Origin: Tetracentron sinense
Lineage: Eukaryota; Streptophyta; Magnoliopsida; Trochodendrales; Trochodendraceae
Direction of reading: 5' to 3'
DNA length: 64,000 bases
NCBI GenBank assembly: GCA_015143295.1
Contig: CM026574.1
Coordinates: 15,192,938 to 15,256,937 of the forward strand
Position numbers and translations under genes: made by a program. Shown here in pieces: positions 45,601 through 55,439 of this stretch (position 1 is its first letter; every line of letters begins with the position of its first letter). The notes beneath the pieces were generated by a model. It searched no databases. It was not told where the DNA came from and was given only the letters and a program-made list of their open reading frames with translations.

Positions 45601-48600
45601 CTCAGCTCAATCATAGTTACCAAGTACGGGTATAATACGGCAATGATCCGTTCAGGAAGTACGGGTGTTATACGGCAAAAATATCACAAAAGTACGGAAA
45701 AATTAAAAAATATTTAATAGGTATAAATAAATAGGAATCATGATATTAACTAATAACAATCGTTCAATATGGAATTTGCAGTTAACACGGTGAAAATACG
45801 AGTATTATACGTGCTTAATACGGAATTTGTGTATTAAACCCTAAAATGGAATGAAATTCTTTTGGAATGGTAAATGATTGCATTGATAATAATTTTAATG
45901 TGTCTGACCATTTTTTAAGAAGTTTGTAATATTTTCAGAAGTATCTTCAAGAATTCCTCAAAGATATGTTTTTTGCATTATTTTCTCCATTATAGTGATC
46001 TAAAACACCAAATAAGTATGACAGTGAATTGTGTTATTTACAAAACAAAATCAAATATCAAAGCGACAACCTAATTCAAATCCAATTCCAGTTATAACCA
46101 AACAATGCGATCAGTCAATCAACCCCACCTTTTTTCTAAACAAAACTAACCTGATGTGTACCCAATACACATCCTCTTACTCACATCTTCCTTATCCCTA
46201 ATGTAGTTATTTACTTGTAATTTAGTTTCTATAACTCCTTTGTAGGGCTATAAATAGGAGAAATGTAATCTGTATTTGATATGTTGAATGAAATTAAATT
46301 GTTTTATGAGAACATGTGGAGGTTTGCACCCTCAAAGAGCCATCAATGGAGGTCCCGGGCTGCCTCGAATCAGCCATATCCTCTCCCCTTTCTCTTTTTT
46401 TAATGTTTTCTTGTAAAAGGTACGTAACAAATGGTATTAGAGCACCGGTTCTGCGACTGTGGTGAAGATCGATGTTGTAAAGGGTAAAGGTTGGAGGAAA
46501 ACCCCCTCGAAGCGGTTTTTAGGAGGAAGACCCCCTCGAAGCGGTCACCTGTATCCCAACAGCGTCTACTCCCATTGCTTGAGGCTTTGCAGATTAAAGT
46601 GGTGTGCTGTTAGGCACACCCCACTTTTTGATGACTACACCCCATTAGTGAAAATTACTAACTATGCCCCATTAAAATCATAAAATTACTTGTACACCCT
46701 AAAAACAAAAAATATTTAACCATAAAATTTATAATTACACACCAATCACAATTTTAGACATTACCTATTAAGCTAGACCAAAACTGAATGAGTGATGCAG
46801 TCAATTTTAATTTCATCACTAAAACTATTTATGGCAGACATATGTATTCTAAAGAAATCCCAAAAAAAAAAATGAAGTCATAAAATTTAAGCCATAAAAT
46901 ATCAGAGCCAAAATTTGATGAAATAAACTATTTTCAGATGCAACAACAAAGAAATTTGATGATATGAGTTTTTAGTCAGTACATAAAAAAATATTAGTGT
47001 GGTGAACCAAGCAATCCAAGTGGAGTGTGTGATTGTACCAAATTGGGTGCGTGTGTTTTCCTTCCATCAAAAAACCAAGCAATCCAAACACACATATGAC
47101 ACCTAATGCTAGAGGCCTCTAAGTTACTTGAGCCTCACTTTTTGGGAGGCACGTACCCAATTTCTATTAGTTACAGTTTTTTCTTGATAGAAAGAAGTTG
47201 GGTGAGTTTGTTTCATCAAACACTAAAGTCCTAATAGAAAGAAGGGGGTTGAGAGTTGAGACCCAAAAATAGTTGAAGCAATTGTAGCAGTAGGGTTGCT
47301 TGCATTCAATACAGACGATGTTGAACACGAGTAGAGAGAAAGAAGCAGAGGAAGAACGGATGAAGAGAGGAAGAAGAGAACGACGCAAAAAAATTGTGGG
47401 GTGCGGCTATTAAGTTTAGGAAAAACTATAAGGGCAAAAAAAAAAGGTGCACTCAAAAAATTTTGGGGTGCACCTAACATTACCCTTAAAGTGTTTCGTA
47501 ACCTTGAGGACAAAGAATGTTTCTAGGGGAATGGAATGATGTGTACCCAATACACATCCTCTTATTATCTCTTGTCTTCCTTATCCCTAATGTAGTTATT
47601 AGTAGTTATTTACTTGTAATTTAGTTTCTATAACTCCTTTGTAGGGCTATAAATAGGAGAATGTAATTTGTATTTGATATGTTGAATGAAGTTAAATTGT
47701 TCTATGAGAATATGTGGAGGTTTGCCGCCTCGAAGAGGCATCAATGGAGGTCCAGGGCTGCCTCGAATCAGCCATATCCTCTCCCCTTTCACCTTTTTTT
47801 AATGTTTTCTAGTAAAAGGTACCTCCATAAGGGATCTGCTTCGAGTGTAGATCGAACTCCACAAGTGTAAAACACTAAGTTAATTTGTTCTTTCTTGCTT
47901 CATTCATTGAAGATAATACATATTTATAATGAATACATGTAACTGTCTATAACTCCCCACAACTCACAACTCACAACTCACAACCCTATAACTACCCACC
48001 ACCCACCACTCCTATCTTATCTCTAAATAACTACTTATAAATAAAAGACGCAAAACATACTATTCCCCTTAAGAAAACCTTGTCCTCAAGGTTTGAAATG
48101 AAATGAACGCCATTAATGGATGAAGGTTACCGCTTTGAGGGGGTTTTCCTCCAACCTTCAACCTTCATAGCAATCTTTCCATTGATCCATCTCCAGCCCG
48201 GGAATGCAGCTCTGATACCAAATGATACATACCCAAATAAAAGTAAACAAATTTAAAAAGAGGGAGGGAAGAAGATGACTCATTCGAGGGAGTCTGAACC
48301 TCCATAAGGCTCCGTTCTTTTGGTGGAACTTTTAAAATTCCAGAACATCAATGTTTTGGATCAAGTGGCAATAGTCTAGGAAGAGAAGGAAGAAGGTTTC
48401 CAACCGTTTTACTTGATGGTATCTCAAATTTATGAGTTCAATTTAGTTAGAAATTCCACATCTATGGGACTTAAAACATCCAAAATTTTGGGTAGAACTT
48501 AAAGGTTCTATATTTGTAGATCTTTTGCACTCTATAAATAATATAGTTCTAGACATTAAGTAAAATTAGGCATGAAACTATGGAAGTTCTAGACTTTAAA

Positions 48601-49052
48601 AGTTTCACCAAAAGAACGACTTCGAGTGTAGATAGAACTCCACAAGTGTAAAACACTAAGTTAATTCATTATTTCTTGCTTCATTCATTGAAGATAATAA
48701 ATATTTATAATGAATAACTCCCCACAACTCACAACCCACAACCCCTATAAATACCCCCACAACCCACCATTCCTATCTTATCTCTAAATAACTACTTATA
48801 AATAAAAGGCACATAACATAACCCATGAAAAAAAATCTTACTAAAATCTATTGGGATTGTGAAAAACTAAATTCAGCAGAATCCAGTTCAGATACCCAAA
48901 TCATTTAAAAATTACTATTTCCAACCTCAATCAAAACAACACCCAGACTTTAAAATCGATAAAGAACAACAATCACCGTAGAGAGCGAACATTAAATAAA
49001 TAAAAAAACTTACATTCTCTCCTTTCCAAACTTGGTATACTCGCTTCGCCAT
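42700..49052 (-). CDS. DHHC-type protein S-acyltransferase (PAT05-09 clade), 5 coding exons, 343 aa
   Basis: Membrane palmitoyltransferase that attaches palmitate to protein cysteines, expected in plasma or endomembranes. Coding exons on the minus strand are 49014-49052, 44669-44854, 44044-44247, 43673-43906 and 42700-43068. All joins are phase 0 with GT...AG introns; the second donor GTTGGT is weak. The protein starts [27 protein letters not shown]. Membrane segments lie at about residues 29-48, 63-82, 148-170 and 192-217. The cysteine-rich domain has [15 protein letters not shown] and [12 protein letters not shown], with DHHC at 131-134 (catalytic Cys134). [11 protein letters not shown] and [11 protein letters not shown] follow the last membrane span. 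Relatives in this clade (Arabidopsis PAT08 and PAT09, from memory) are about 400 aa. This protein lacks about 40 residues between the PR.S and the first zinc Cys pair and has a shorter tail. The usual TTxE motif reads TLFE. The 3' end could use another exon. Confidence 0.92.
45605..45840. mobile_element. Fragment related to the 18885 element
   Basis: Begins CATAGTTACCAAGTACGG, similar to the ends of 18885..19880, with repeated GTATAATACGG and TACGGAATTTG words. I cannot find a matching right end or TSD, so it is probably truncated. Confidence 0.45.
46155..47822 (+). mobile_element. TRIM-type LTR retrotransposon
   Basis: Two direct LTRs begin TGTGTACCCAATACACATCC (46155-46429, 275 bp, and 47540-47822, truncated at its 3' end). 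Each contains a TATAAATAGGAG promoter box and GGAGGTCC-type 3' sequence. Right after the 5' LTR is TGGTATTAGAGCAC (46432), a primer-binding site for initiator tRNA-Met (canonical TGGTATCAGAGC). A purine stretch CTAGGGGAATGGA precedes the 3' LTR. Subtracting the nested 884-bp element leaves an internal region of only about 220 bp with no gag/pol, which defines a TRIM. Replication would depend on proteins of other elements. Confidence 0.85.
46602..47485. mobile_element. hAT-like insertion nested in the TRIM
   Basis: An 884-bp element bounded by exact octamers TTAAAGTG (46594-46601 and 47486-47493). The ends are GTGTGCTGTTAGGCACACCCC and, inverted, GGGTAATGTTAGGTGCACCCC. Several GGGGTGCA / TGCACCCC words recur subterminally. 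It is younger than the TRIM. Confidence 0.8.
47823..48822 (-). mobile_element. Minus-oriented short LTR element, 3' LTR truncated and joined to the TRIM
   Basis: Read on the minus strand, an LTR starts near 48822 (TGTTATGTGCC) and runs, interrupted by a MITE at 48308, to about 48225. There a primer-binding site reads TTTGGTATCAGAGCTGC (tRNA-Met type). A second LTR copy starts near 48057 (TGTTTTGCG) after a purine tract and stops at 47823. The LTRs share TTATAAGTAGTTATTTAGAG and CACTTGTGGAGTTC. The internal region is only about 170 bp, so it too is TRIM-like. Both elements lack their 3' LTR ends at the junction at 47822/47823, suggesting deletion between them. Confidence 0.7.
48308..48618. mobile_element. 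PIF/Harbinger-like MITE of the E3 family, inserted in an LTR
   Basis: Left end GGCTCCGTTCTTTTGGTGGA follows TAA. The right end has ACTTTAAAAGTTTCACCAAA and stops at AAAGAACG, lacking the last bases expected from the left end. Comparison with the unoccupied LTR copy at 47823-47850 defines the insertion point. Confidence 0.72.
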
Positions 49053-49950
49053 GAGAATCCGCTCTTACCACGACGGAAGAGAGTCGAAAATTTTGGGTAC
49101 AAATGACGCTCGTCCGATTGGTGATTGTCTGGGTTTTTCTGTGATTTAGAGAGAGAGATGAATCCATTCTCTTTTTGATTTGAAACGCAGTTAGGAATAT
49201 GGATGCCTCAAGTGTGAAGTTTAGAATTGTCAATTGTAGGAAAGCTTCCGCTCCCACACTCTGCTCTTGATTTAATTGTGACCAAATAACCCATTTACCC
49301 TTCATCGTTCAAAGTTTTTGTTTATTCTTGGAAAATAGTTAACTTACCTGGGAAATGGATTTTACAATGACCACCTCATTGGTCCATGACCTCCCTTTTA
49401 AATATCAACCACCATGTCCTCCTCTTAAATACCCGTCACAGTTGGTTGGTATTTAAGAGGGGGGCATTGACCAATAAAGTTCGGCTTTTGATTGTAAAAT
49501 CCATTTCCCAAGTATGCTAATCACTGCTCTTTATTCTTTTGTTTGGTAACTGCTATAGATCCGATTAGTTATCCGTTGGAATTTTCTTCTAGTTGTACCC
49601 ACTCAACCACTCTTTTCAGGTATCCACAACTTATGACACCATAGTGGCTACCTCAGGCTGTGTGTGTGTTTAGACCGTGCGTGTTAGTTACATGATATCA
49701 TTTCAACCACAAAAAAAAAAAAAAAAACCACCCTTTTTCATGTATCCACAACTCGAGTTCGGATGGGCAACAGCGCTTGTTGTTGCCCCATTGTGTCTGA
49801 AAAATGAGGGCCCCACTCATGGTTGATGTGGGGGGCCATCCTTATTAAATGCAGGACCTATTTTGTTCATATACAAGGGGCAACAGCGCAACAGCAAGCG
49901 TTGTTGCTCATCCAAACTCCCACAACTCTCCCACTAAGATGTGCTAGATT
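49053..49950 (-). promoter_or_regulatory. Upstream flank of the S-acyltransferase gene
   Basis: Sequence 5' of the ATG on the minus strand, containing a short GA-rich leader (GAGAGAG at about 49149-49156). I see no clear TATA box or other recognised motif. A short ~100-bp inverted repeat with arms TCCTCTTAAATACC and GGTATTTAAGAGG lies near 49380-49460. Confidence 0.4.
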
Positions 49951-49959
49951 AATTTTTTC

Positions 49960-50330
49960 ATAACCGAACAGGCCCTCGAATTGTCTGGGTGGACCATTCC
50001 TGGTTCGAACGGTTCAACTGGTGCGGTTTGATTGTTTCCTTTTATTATTATTTTCATTCTTTCCCATTTTCAGGCGTATTCTTTCTATTTTATCACCTCT
50101 TATCAAGTTGAACTGGCCGGTTCTTTTAGCTCCCGGTTCTAAGGTTGGTTTTGAATTATGTCTGATTTTAGTGGTTTTCGGAACCGTCGACATAACCAGT
50201 TTCCCCCGTTTACCGGTTCAACATGCTGGATCGGTTTTCAAAACAATGTGCTATACTACTAAGCTAGTTTTTGAAGTTGAATATACTCTCAACCCACCCA
50301 CTAACTGTACTAACACCTAACCGGCGTTGT
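49960..50330. repeat. GGTTC/CCGG-rich repeat, possible relative of the 6786 MITE
   Basis: Repeated GGTTCGAACGG, GGTTCAACTGG, CCGGTTC and GGAACCG words, as in 6786..7041. No paired ends or TSD were found. Confidence 0.35.
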
Positions 50331-50504
50331 GGCCTAAACGCTCGAACCAAAAAAACAAAACATACCTAACCTAAACATGGTCCATTCCCACTCGTAATCG
50401 TGATGTTCAATATGCGAGCTTCCTTCACCTACTTGATTCACATTGAGGTGATTAAGGTTTCACTCTTTTTCAGATGCATCGATTCATATGCTCATCGTTT
50501 GGCC

Positions 50505-51095
50505 CAGGGGCGGGCAGGGACCATGCCCCCCCCCCCCCCCCAAAATTTTGAAAACTCCTACTATAGTAGGTAGATTTTAAAATAATAATAGTATCGAAAT
50601 TTTATATCGAGTCGGCCCAAATTATGAGTTACTGCCCCCCCCCCCCCCCTCAAATTTCCACGTGTCCGTCTCCCTTTAAATGTGGTTAAGCTTGCCAAGA
50701 TTAACCTTAGGGGTGAGTGAATCTTAACCACGGTTAGTGAGTGTTAAAAGGGATACATGGCAGCTAGTAGATTCTCCTTTAACTGTGGTTAAACTTAATC
50801 AACTTAAGGTTAATATTTTTTTTTCCAAAAACCAGGTTAGATGGATGAACCTTAGGGGTGAGTGAATCTTAACCAAAGTTAGTGGGTGTTAAGAAGGGAC
50901 GTGTGGTGACTATAGAGGTCCACACATTTCGCCAAAAAGAATAGCTCTCCTTGACCCATTGCCCTGGAAAAAAAAATCCAGGGGCTACACCCCTAAACCC
51001 CCAAGACCCATACTCGAAACCCACTAATCTTCTAAATAAATGTACTTTGCCCCCCCCCCCCCCCCTCAAAGAAAATTTTTTGGCTCCGCCCCTGG
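50505..51095. mobile_element. Element with CAGGGGCGG ends and three poly-C tracts
   Basis: Left CCAGGGGCGGGC and inverted right CCAGGGGCGGAGCC are typical plant MITE termini. Poly-C runs of about 14-16 lie at 50526, 50635 and 51051. Two copies of the dispersed fold-back family (50672-50765 and 50775-50905) sit inside. The TSD is not clear. Confidence 0.55.
50672..50905 (-). repeat. Two copies of the dispersed fold-back family
   Basis: Both copies read AACCTTAGGGGTGAGTGAAT, CTTAACCACGGTTAGTG or CTTAACCAAAGTTAGTG, and GTTAAAAGGGATACATGG or the like. The second also has the CCAAAAACCAGGTTAGATGG linker. They are in tandem, same orientation, and opposite to the copies at 34408-36930. Confidence 0.6.
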
Positions 51096-51229
51096 TTTTG
51101 ACTAGTTTCCAATGCTAGACTTCTAACCCTCTAACTAATGAACGGATACTAACACCAGTAACCAGGGTTGTGTCCAAACCGCATGTCTTGTATTAGATAA
51201 ATATACATGCAAGCAAGACAAAGCTAGGT

Positions 51230-51628
51230 GAGGGGCGAGGGGGCTCTAGCCGTCCTGAACTTTTGAGAAAATAATTATTTAATTTAAGATGGGATAGCCA
51301 TATCCTCCTAGCTCAACAAAAATCTTTACAAAGAACACAAACGGATGAGATTCCCACAAACATGGCCCTCGTAAGAAAAAAAAAATGGATACCTTGGACG
51401 AAAAATATTTGGTACCCATCTAAACATTTTTCACAAACTCATAATATTGTTTGCCACTACTGCTCCGTTTGTTTTAATGTAAAACAGGGGAAAACAAAAG
51501 AATTCCACGGAAAATATTATTTTTCACTTGTATTTTCTGTAGGACAATTAACGTTTTTCATGAATTTCATTTGTTTTTCCCTATTTTACATCAAAACAAA
51601 TGGAGCATACATGGAAATCTTGGCTCCA
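51230..51628. mobile_element. MITE with GAGGGGCGAGG / CCACCCCTG ends, carrying a nested MITE
   Basis: Left GGGGCGAGGGGGCTCTAGCC and right TTGGCTCCACCCCTG are imperfect inverses and belong with the 50505 element's termini. A smaller element at 51462..51606 is inserted within it. Confidence 0.45.
51462..51606. mobile_element. 145-bp MITE with long inverted ends
   Basis: Left end GCTCCGTTTGTTTTAATGTA and inverted right end GCTCCATTTGTTTTGATGTA, continuing AAACAGGG / AAATAGGG, so about 28 bp of each end pair with only a few mismatches. The TSD is uncertain. Confidence 0.72.
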
Positions 51629-52319
51629 CCCCTGTATGTTAGCAACTAATGCTCTATGATTATGATGTACATAATTACAAGCCAAATACCACCCTTAGTC
51701 TGCCTTGCATTGGCCAGCATCGTGAATAAAAATAGTCGTATGCAAGACCAGGCACATTCGTTGAATATGCTTCTACCTCATATCCATATAACTGAAAATA
51801 TGGCACCATCATTGAACAATCCTCGGGCTTGTATTTACCAATCACTGTTGATAAAGAGAATGCTCACGAATACAAGGCTAACTTTGTATTTTAGTTTCTT
51901 TTAAACTAGTTCAGTATATCATTCCCTTTTGTTTATGGCTTGATAGTATTCTTCTCTATTACATTCAATCTACTATATATTAGAGGTCGCTACCTTCGTA
52001 ATTCTCTGGTGAAAATGTCCGAACGAGTCAACTCGAACCGGGCAGGGTTTGGCTCCCATATACTAAGGTACAAGGGTGTTTCAGTCATTTTCAACCGAGA
52101 TACTTAACGCCGGGGGGCTGTAACCGCATAAGGCAGCTTCAAGTAATTTCTTAAACCATAAGGCAACGTATAACCCTACAAGCCATACACCAGCAAATGT
52201 ACAAAGGACATTTAGTCTTTTTAACTGAGATACTAAATGCCAACGGTGGTAACAAATATATGTATATTTTTTTGTTAAACAAAGCGGTAACAAATAATTG
52301 GGAAAAGGAGTAAAGGCTA
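51629..52319. other. Intergenic DNA without a recognised gene
   Basis: No gene recognised. Near-duplicate phrases (TTTTCAACCGAGATACTTAACGCC at 52087 and TTTTTAACTGAGATACTAAATGCC at 52217) show a small imperfect duplication about 130 bp apart. Confidence 0.5.
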
Positions 52320-52448
52320 AGAGCATCCACAATGATGCCGCTTTGTTAGCAATTGCTAACAGTTGCCACGTGGGAATATTCTCATAGTATCTGACAATGA
52401 AACTTAAAGCTACCAATTATTGCTTCGTGTTCTCCAATGTTGGATGTT
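52320..52448. mobile_element. Short MITE with GAGCATCCACAATG end
   Basis: Left CTAAGAGCATCCACAATG and right CCAATGTTGGATGTTAG are approximate inverses, a widespread plant MITE terminus. A terminus of the same type (GGAGATGCTCTC) occurs at 57889-57900. Confidence 0.45.
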
Positions 52449-52499
52449 AGATATTTGTTAGAACCCAACTTTTACACTCCTTCCTAATCATGGTTAACA

Positions 52500-52720
52500 A
52501 TCTTAATCATGGTTAATCCTCTCAAACCCTAGGTCAAACTTAGGCAAACCCTAGTCAAACCTTAGTCGAACTTCAGGTAAACCCTAGTTCAAACCCTAGG
52601 CAAATCCTAGGTCCAATCCAAGCAAACCCTAGGACCAAACGTAGGCAAACCCTAGTCAAGACTTAGTCAAACCCTAGGCGAACCCTCCCTATGTTAACCA
52701 CAGGTAAACCTTAGTTGAGC
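52500..52720. repeat. Degenerate CAAACCCTAG repeat array
   Basis: About a dozen imperfect units (CAAACCCTAG, GGCAAACCCTAG, GTCAAACCTTAG) spaced 15-20 bp apart. The unit contains the telo-box word AAACCCTA, but there is no strict 7-bp telomere period. Confidence 0.65.
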
Positions 52721-55020
52721 CCTTTAGCTTGGCCCATGGGCCCAATACCTATTTACAGGCCCAAAGACCCAAAAACCACAACCAGATCACCTTGTGGGCC
52801 CAAGTATGGGCCCACAAGCCTTAGATGACCGTTGGTGGGGGGTCATGCCCAAAATTTGAAAAATCAGACAATGGCAGTAATAACATTACCGCTAGTACCA
52901 GATTTAGCAAAAGCCACAATAACCCAGACCAAAAGCAAGTGGTTTGGGCATGTTTGGGCAAAAATCAGATAATTGCGGTAATACATCTACCGCCATTATA
53001 TTTTAGCCTAGAAGATGAATGACGGTACTGACATTACCATCATTCTTGGGGTTTACGTAAAACTTGTCTGGCACCCCTCTGGACTCCCCAGCTGCGCCTC
53101 CCTAGTATCTTACACTTTCTTCCTAATCCCTAAACTACTCTAGGTCTTCCCTAGCCTATAAATAATAGCCTTCCCCAAGCTTAAACTCATTCCAAAAAAA
53201 AATCCTCAAAGAAACCGTGTAGAAATTCTAAGGAATCCGAAAGTCTAGTCTTCCCAATCTTGTCCTACACCTAAGGGGAGATCCTAGAGCACCCAGAGAT
53301 TATCCACAGTCCTCTTTCAGTCTGCCACCACCGTGCACCGCCACCTCCATCACCATAGGAGTTAAGCAGTAGGGTAGGGCCTTCCCTACCCCTTTATTTT
53401 CTGTAAAATATTTCTGTAAGCCCCTGGTCCTACTCCAGGGGCCTCTTTGCTGCTTTTTTTTTATGCTGTATATCCAAGGACAGAGGTCCCCTTGCCTCTT
53501 TATAGGCATAGGGACCCTCTTGAGGGAATAAGCTCCAGCCAAGTAGCCCCTACGTGCATGGGCACTCCCCTGAACTTCTGGGGGACCCTCAGTCCATGAG
53601 GGATCCCCTGGAAGTGGCTTGGTTCAGTCCTAGGAGGGAGATCTGATTTTCTGAAAAAAAAAAAAAACCAAAAATTGCGGTAAACATAGTACCGCCATTT
53701 TTGGCATTCCCTTTTGCAGTGACTCTAGGCCTATTTTAGTCTCTAAAATCTCCTTCTATTATCTCTGGTCCTTCCAGGCTCCCTCAGTTAGATTAACCAT
53801 GGTTAAAATCATTTTTGTGGAAACTGTCCAGAATGTCGATAAATAGTTTACTGACATTCTAGTTTTTTTGGTTTGCATTATGAATGGTCACAGGCCCACC
53901 CAGGCCAGACCCAGGGCCCAGACCATGCCCAGGACTTGCAGGAAGTCTCCTAAACACCCTCATGGGTCCAAGACCCCTTGGGCATCACCCTCAACCTTTG
54001 TCATAGCCGCAAAACCACTGTTATGTAAAACAGTGATAATGGTGGTAGTTATTCTACCGCCAATTCCATTTTGTGAAGAAATGGAATTGGCGGTATTTGT
54101 ATCTATCACCAATTTTAATGTCTTGCATAACAATAGCCTTGTGGGGCTCAGACCAGGTAGGAGGTCATTTTAGGCCTTGTCAGACTGCATGGGTCTACAT
54201 TTGATCAGACTAGGGTTTGCTCAATCCCGATTAACTAGGGTTTGCTCAATCCCGATTAACTTTTAACAATGGTTAAGACTATTTTAACCTTGAAAATTTT
54301 GAAAAAATCCCAAAACCATCTTAAAAATGCAAATAGACAAAAAAAACTGACCATTGGACTTTGTAAACCATGGTTAGCTCTCCCCTTAACTCCAGATAAG
54401 CAATCCTTTACCCCCGGGCTCCAACCTTGACCTATCGGGCCCAATCTTAGTCTATCGGATTACCCCTTGGCCTCTAGGACTTTTTTTTTCCTTGGCCTCC
54501 AGACCCATGCCTTAGCCTCCGAGCTCAACCCTTGGCCTCCCGGGTCCAAACCTCATGTCTACCGAACTAACACTTGGCCTCCTGGCCCAAATCTTCTAGA
54601 CCTTGCACTTGACCAACCAGGTCAACTAACCCTAACCCCCCGAGTTAGATCCTTAGCTACCCCCGTGCACACACACACTCCCCTAGCCTTGGCACGGGCT
54701 CATGTGTCATAACTACGTTCGGTTTGATCTCACCCCAGTGAGTACGTAGACAACCCAACCCAGGTTCGACCCTAGTTAGGAATTTTTTTCTTTATTGGAT
54801 TATTATAACTTAAACACTTATGCATTTGAATAAATTTAGACCTTAACTTGGCTTATACCTAGAGAGTAGGAAACCATTGTAAAATGGGGGTCTCGGGGTG
54901 CCTAACATCTTCCCCGAGACTTAATCGAATATCTTACCTAGAATATCATGTAGACCATAAGACCTTATCCATAATCCGGGATTTATCCCTCATAATTAAT
55001 AAGCGGTGACTCTAAACCAA
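52721..55020. mobile_element. Probable Ty3-type LTR-retrotransposon remnant
   Basis: No coding region survives. The block GGTCTCGGGGTGCCTAACAT followed by CTTCCCCGAGACTTAATCG, then AAGCGGTGACTCT (about 54890-55010), resembles the LTR 3' parts of Tat/Ogre-type plant elements. Upstream are several degenerate GCGGTA...TACCGCC palindromic repeats (52870-54110) and a proline-like CCT-rich stretch. The boundaries are unknown. Confidence 0.4.
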
Positions 55021-55439
55021 TCCCAAAACCTATATATATTGTAAGTAAAATCTGTGCTCACACTATTGTTAGTGATGCAATGATGACATCATAGTGTTAT
55101 TCCAATGGCTATTTACTAGTGTTTTTCCAACGACTAGTTTTTTCAACGATTATATTTATAAACCTATATAAATCAACCCTTTCTTCTTCTTTAGATAATT
55201 TCTTCCACTTTCTCGATTATCTTTATTTTTTATTTTAAATTAATTAATGGCTTCATCATTGTAATTTATTCATATTATCGAGTCTAGTTCTTCTACATCT
55301 TCGAGTACGCCACAAACTTCGAATGATGAGAGTTCATCTAATAAGGATCAAAAAATGATTTCCCAGCGTCATAACAAACGATTGCAAAAAATGATGAATT
55401 TGATGCAGCCACAAATTTTAGCAGTACTTGTAGACTCGG

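Larger units (their letters stand above)
44855..49013 (-). other. Intron 1 of the S-acyltransferase gene, 4.2 kb
   Basis: Donor GTAAGT after Asn13, acceptor CTGCAG before Lys14. It contains a CATAGTTACCAAG-type element fragment (about 45605-45840), a TRIM element with a nested hAT-like insertion, and part of a second LTR element in opposite orientation. The flanks 44855-45600 and 45841-46150 carry nothing recognised. Confidence 0.9.

Noticed and set aside
47167-47513. Overlapping 70-96 codon minus frames
   Set aside because: They lie inside the nested hAT-like element and have no transposase motif.
52500-52720. Interstitial telomere
   Set aside because: There is no strict 7-bp TTTAGGG period. 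Units are 15-20 bp and degenerate.
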